Shown in pieces: positions 63,396-64,000 of a DNA stretch of 64,000 nt. The DNA comes from Macrostomum hystrix (taxonomy: Eukaryota > Platyhelminthes > Macrostomidae): NCBI GenBank assembly GCA_950097015.1, contig CATNEN010000041.1, positions 124,001 to 188,000 on the forward strand, read 5' to 3'. The translations under genes and the position numbers were made by a program. Positions within the stretch are counted from its first letter, which is position 1, and each line of letters begins with the position of its first letter. Under the pieces are notes generated by a model, which was not told the DNA's origin, made no database searches, and saw nothing but the letters and a program-made list of their open reading frames with translations.

Positions 63396-64000
63396 TTTAC
63401 CCACCTGATTCTTCAGCACTGCCTTCCCCACCTGATTCTTCAGCACTGCCTTCCCCACCTGATTCTTCAGCACTGCCTTCCCCACCTGATTCTTCAGTGC
63501 TGCCTTCCCCACCTGATTCTTCAGTGCTGCCTTCCCCACCTGATTCTTCAGCACTGCCTTCCCCACCTGATTCTTCAGCACTGCCTTCCCCACCTGATTC
63601 TTCAGCACTGCCTTCCCCACCTGATTCTTCAGTGCTGCCTTCCCACCTGATTCTTCAGTGCTGCCTTCCCCACCTGATTCTTCAGCACTGCCTTCCTTCC
63701 CCACCTGATTCTTCAGCACTGCCTTCCCCACCTGATTCTTCAGTGCTGCCTTCCCCACCTGATTCTTCAGTGCTGCCTTCCCCACCTGATTCTTCAGCAC
63801 TGCCTTCCCCACCTGATTCTTCAGTGCTGCCTTCCCCACCTGATTCTTCAGGCACTGCCTTCCCCACCTGATTCTTCAGCACTGCCTTCCCCACCTGATT
63901 CTTCAGCACTGCCTTCCCACCTGATTCTTCAGCACTGCCTTTCCCAACCTGATTCTTCAGCACTGCCTTCCCCACCTGATTCTTCAGTGCTGCCTTCCCC
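63396..64000 (+). repeat. 27-bp minisatellite running off the window
   Basis: At least 22 copies of CCTGATTCTTCAGCACTGCC + TTCCCCA, with CAC/TGC variants and occasional one-base indels. It continues past the end of the window. Confidence 0.96.

Noticed and set aside
63215-63871. 218-codon open frame at the window end
   Set aside because: Almost entirely a translation of the 27-bp minisatellite.

Overview
This is eukaryotic, animal nuclear DNA. Genes are split by canonical GT-AG introns, the shortest about 40-45 bp. Eleven genes are recognisable housekeeping or regulatory animal genes. Intergenic and intronic DNA is crowded with minisatellites, tRNA-derived SINEs and DNA-transposon relics. 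The gene set (PM20D1, BRAP, XRN1, TMEM19, DNA ligase III, pirin, GNA1), the compact exons and the heavy tandem-repeat load fit an invertebrate, plausibly a lophotrochozoan such as a free-living flatworm. Nothing in the window fixes the species.

Layout. 0-1.6 kb: EF-hand protein with a long Asn-Ala-Asp repeat (+). 2.1-4.7 kb: PM20D1 (-). 5.5-6.8 kb: RING-finger protein, one exon (-). 7.3-9.8 kb: coiled-coil/CAP-Gly protein (+). 11.1-11.9 kb: orphan protein (+). 12-15.8 kb: AT-rich transposon graveyard. 15.9-18.3 kb: six-finger C2H2 protein (+). 19.2-19.4 kb: possible tiny two-exon gene (+). 20.0-23.0 kb: MCCC2-like carboxyltransferase (-). 23.5-25.5 kb: BRAP (-). 26.8-41.1 kb: XRN1 (-), whose 6.4-kb first intron holds a broken hAT transposase, a hAT-type MITE and two nested elements with 9-bp target duplications. 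43.9-45.6 kb: TMEM19 (+). 45.9-50.9 kb: DNA ligase III (+). 51-51.8 kb: CA/TC microsatellite. 52.5-53.8 kb: poly-C2H2 zinc-finger protein (+). 54.3-57.2 kb: 39-bp satellite of about 74 copies. 57.4-59.9 kb: pirin (+). 60.8-61.6 kb: glucosamine-6-phosphate N-acetyltransferase (+). 61.7-64 kb: three minisatellites, the last running off the end.

The genes do not form one pathway. They cover mRNA decay (XRN1), DNA repair (LIG3), ubiquitin signalling (BRAP, RING protein), leucine catabolism (MCCC2-like), N-acyl amino acid metabolism (PM20D1) and amino-sugar synthesis (GNA1). For seven multi-exon genes (PM20D1, six-finger C2H2, MCCC2-like, BRAP, XRN1, TMEM19, LIG3) and pirin, exon borders were placed by hand and the reading phase closes from start to stop.

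The most unusual content is repetitive. Many introns have their own private minisatellite. One (XRN1 intron 5) appears to amplify the exon-intron junction itself, and another begins inside the stop codon of the CAP-Gly gene. Two hAT-type MITE copies have perfect 8-bp target duplications, and a mobile element lies inside another with both 9-bp duplications intact. The 39-bp satellite carries a perfect CCAAT-box consensus in nearly every unit.
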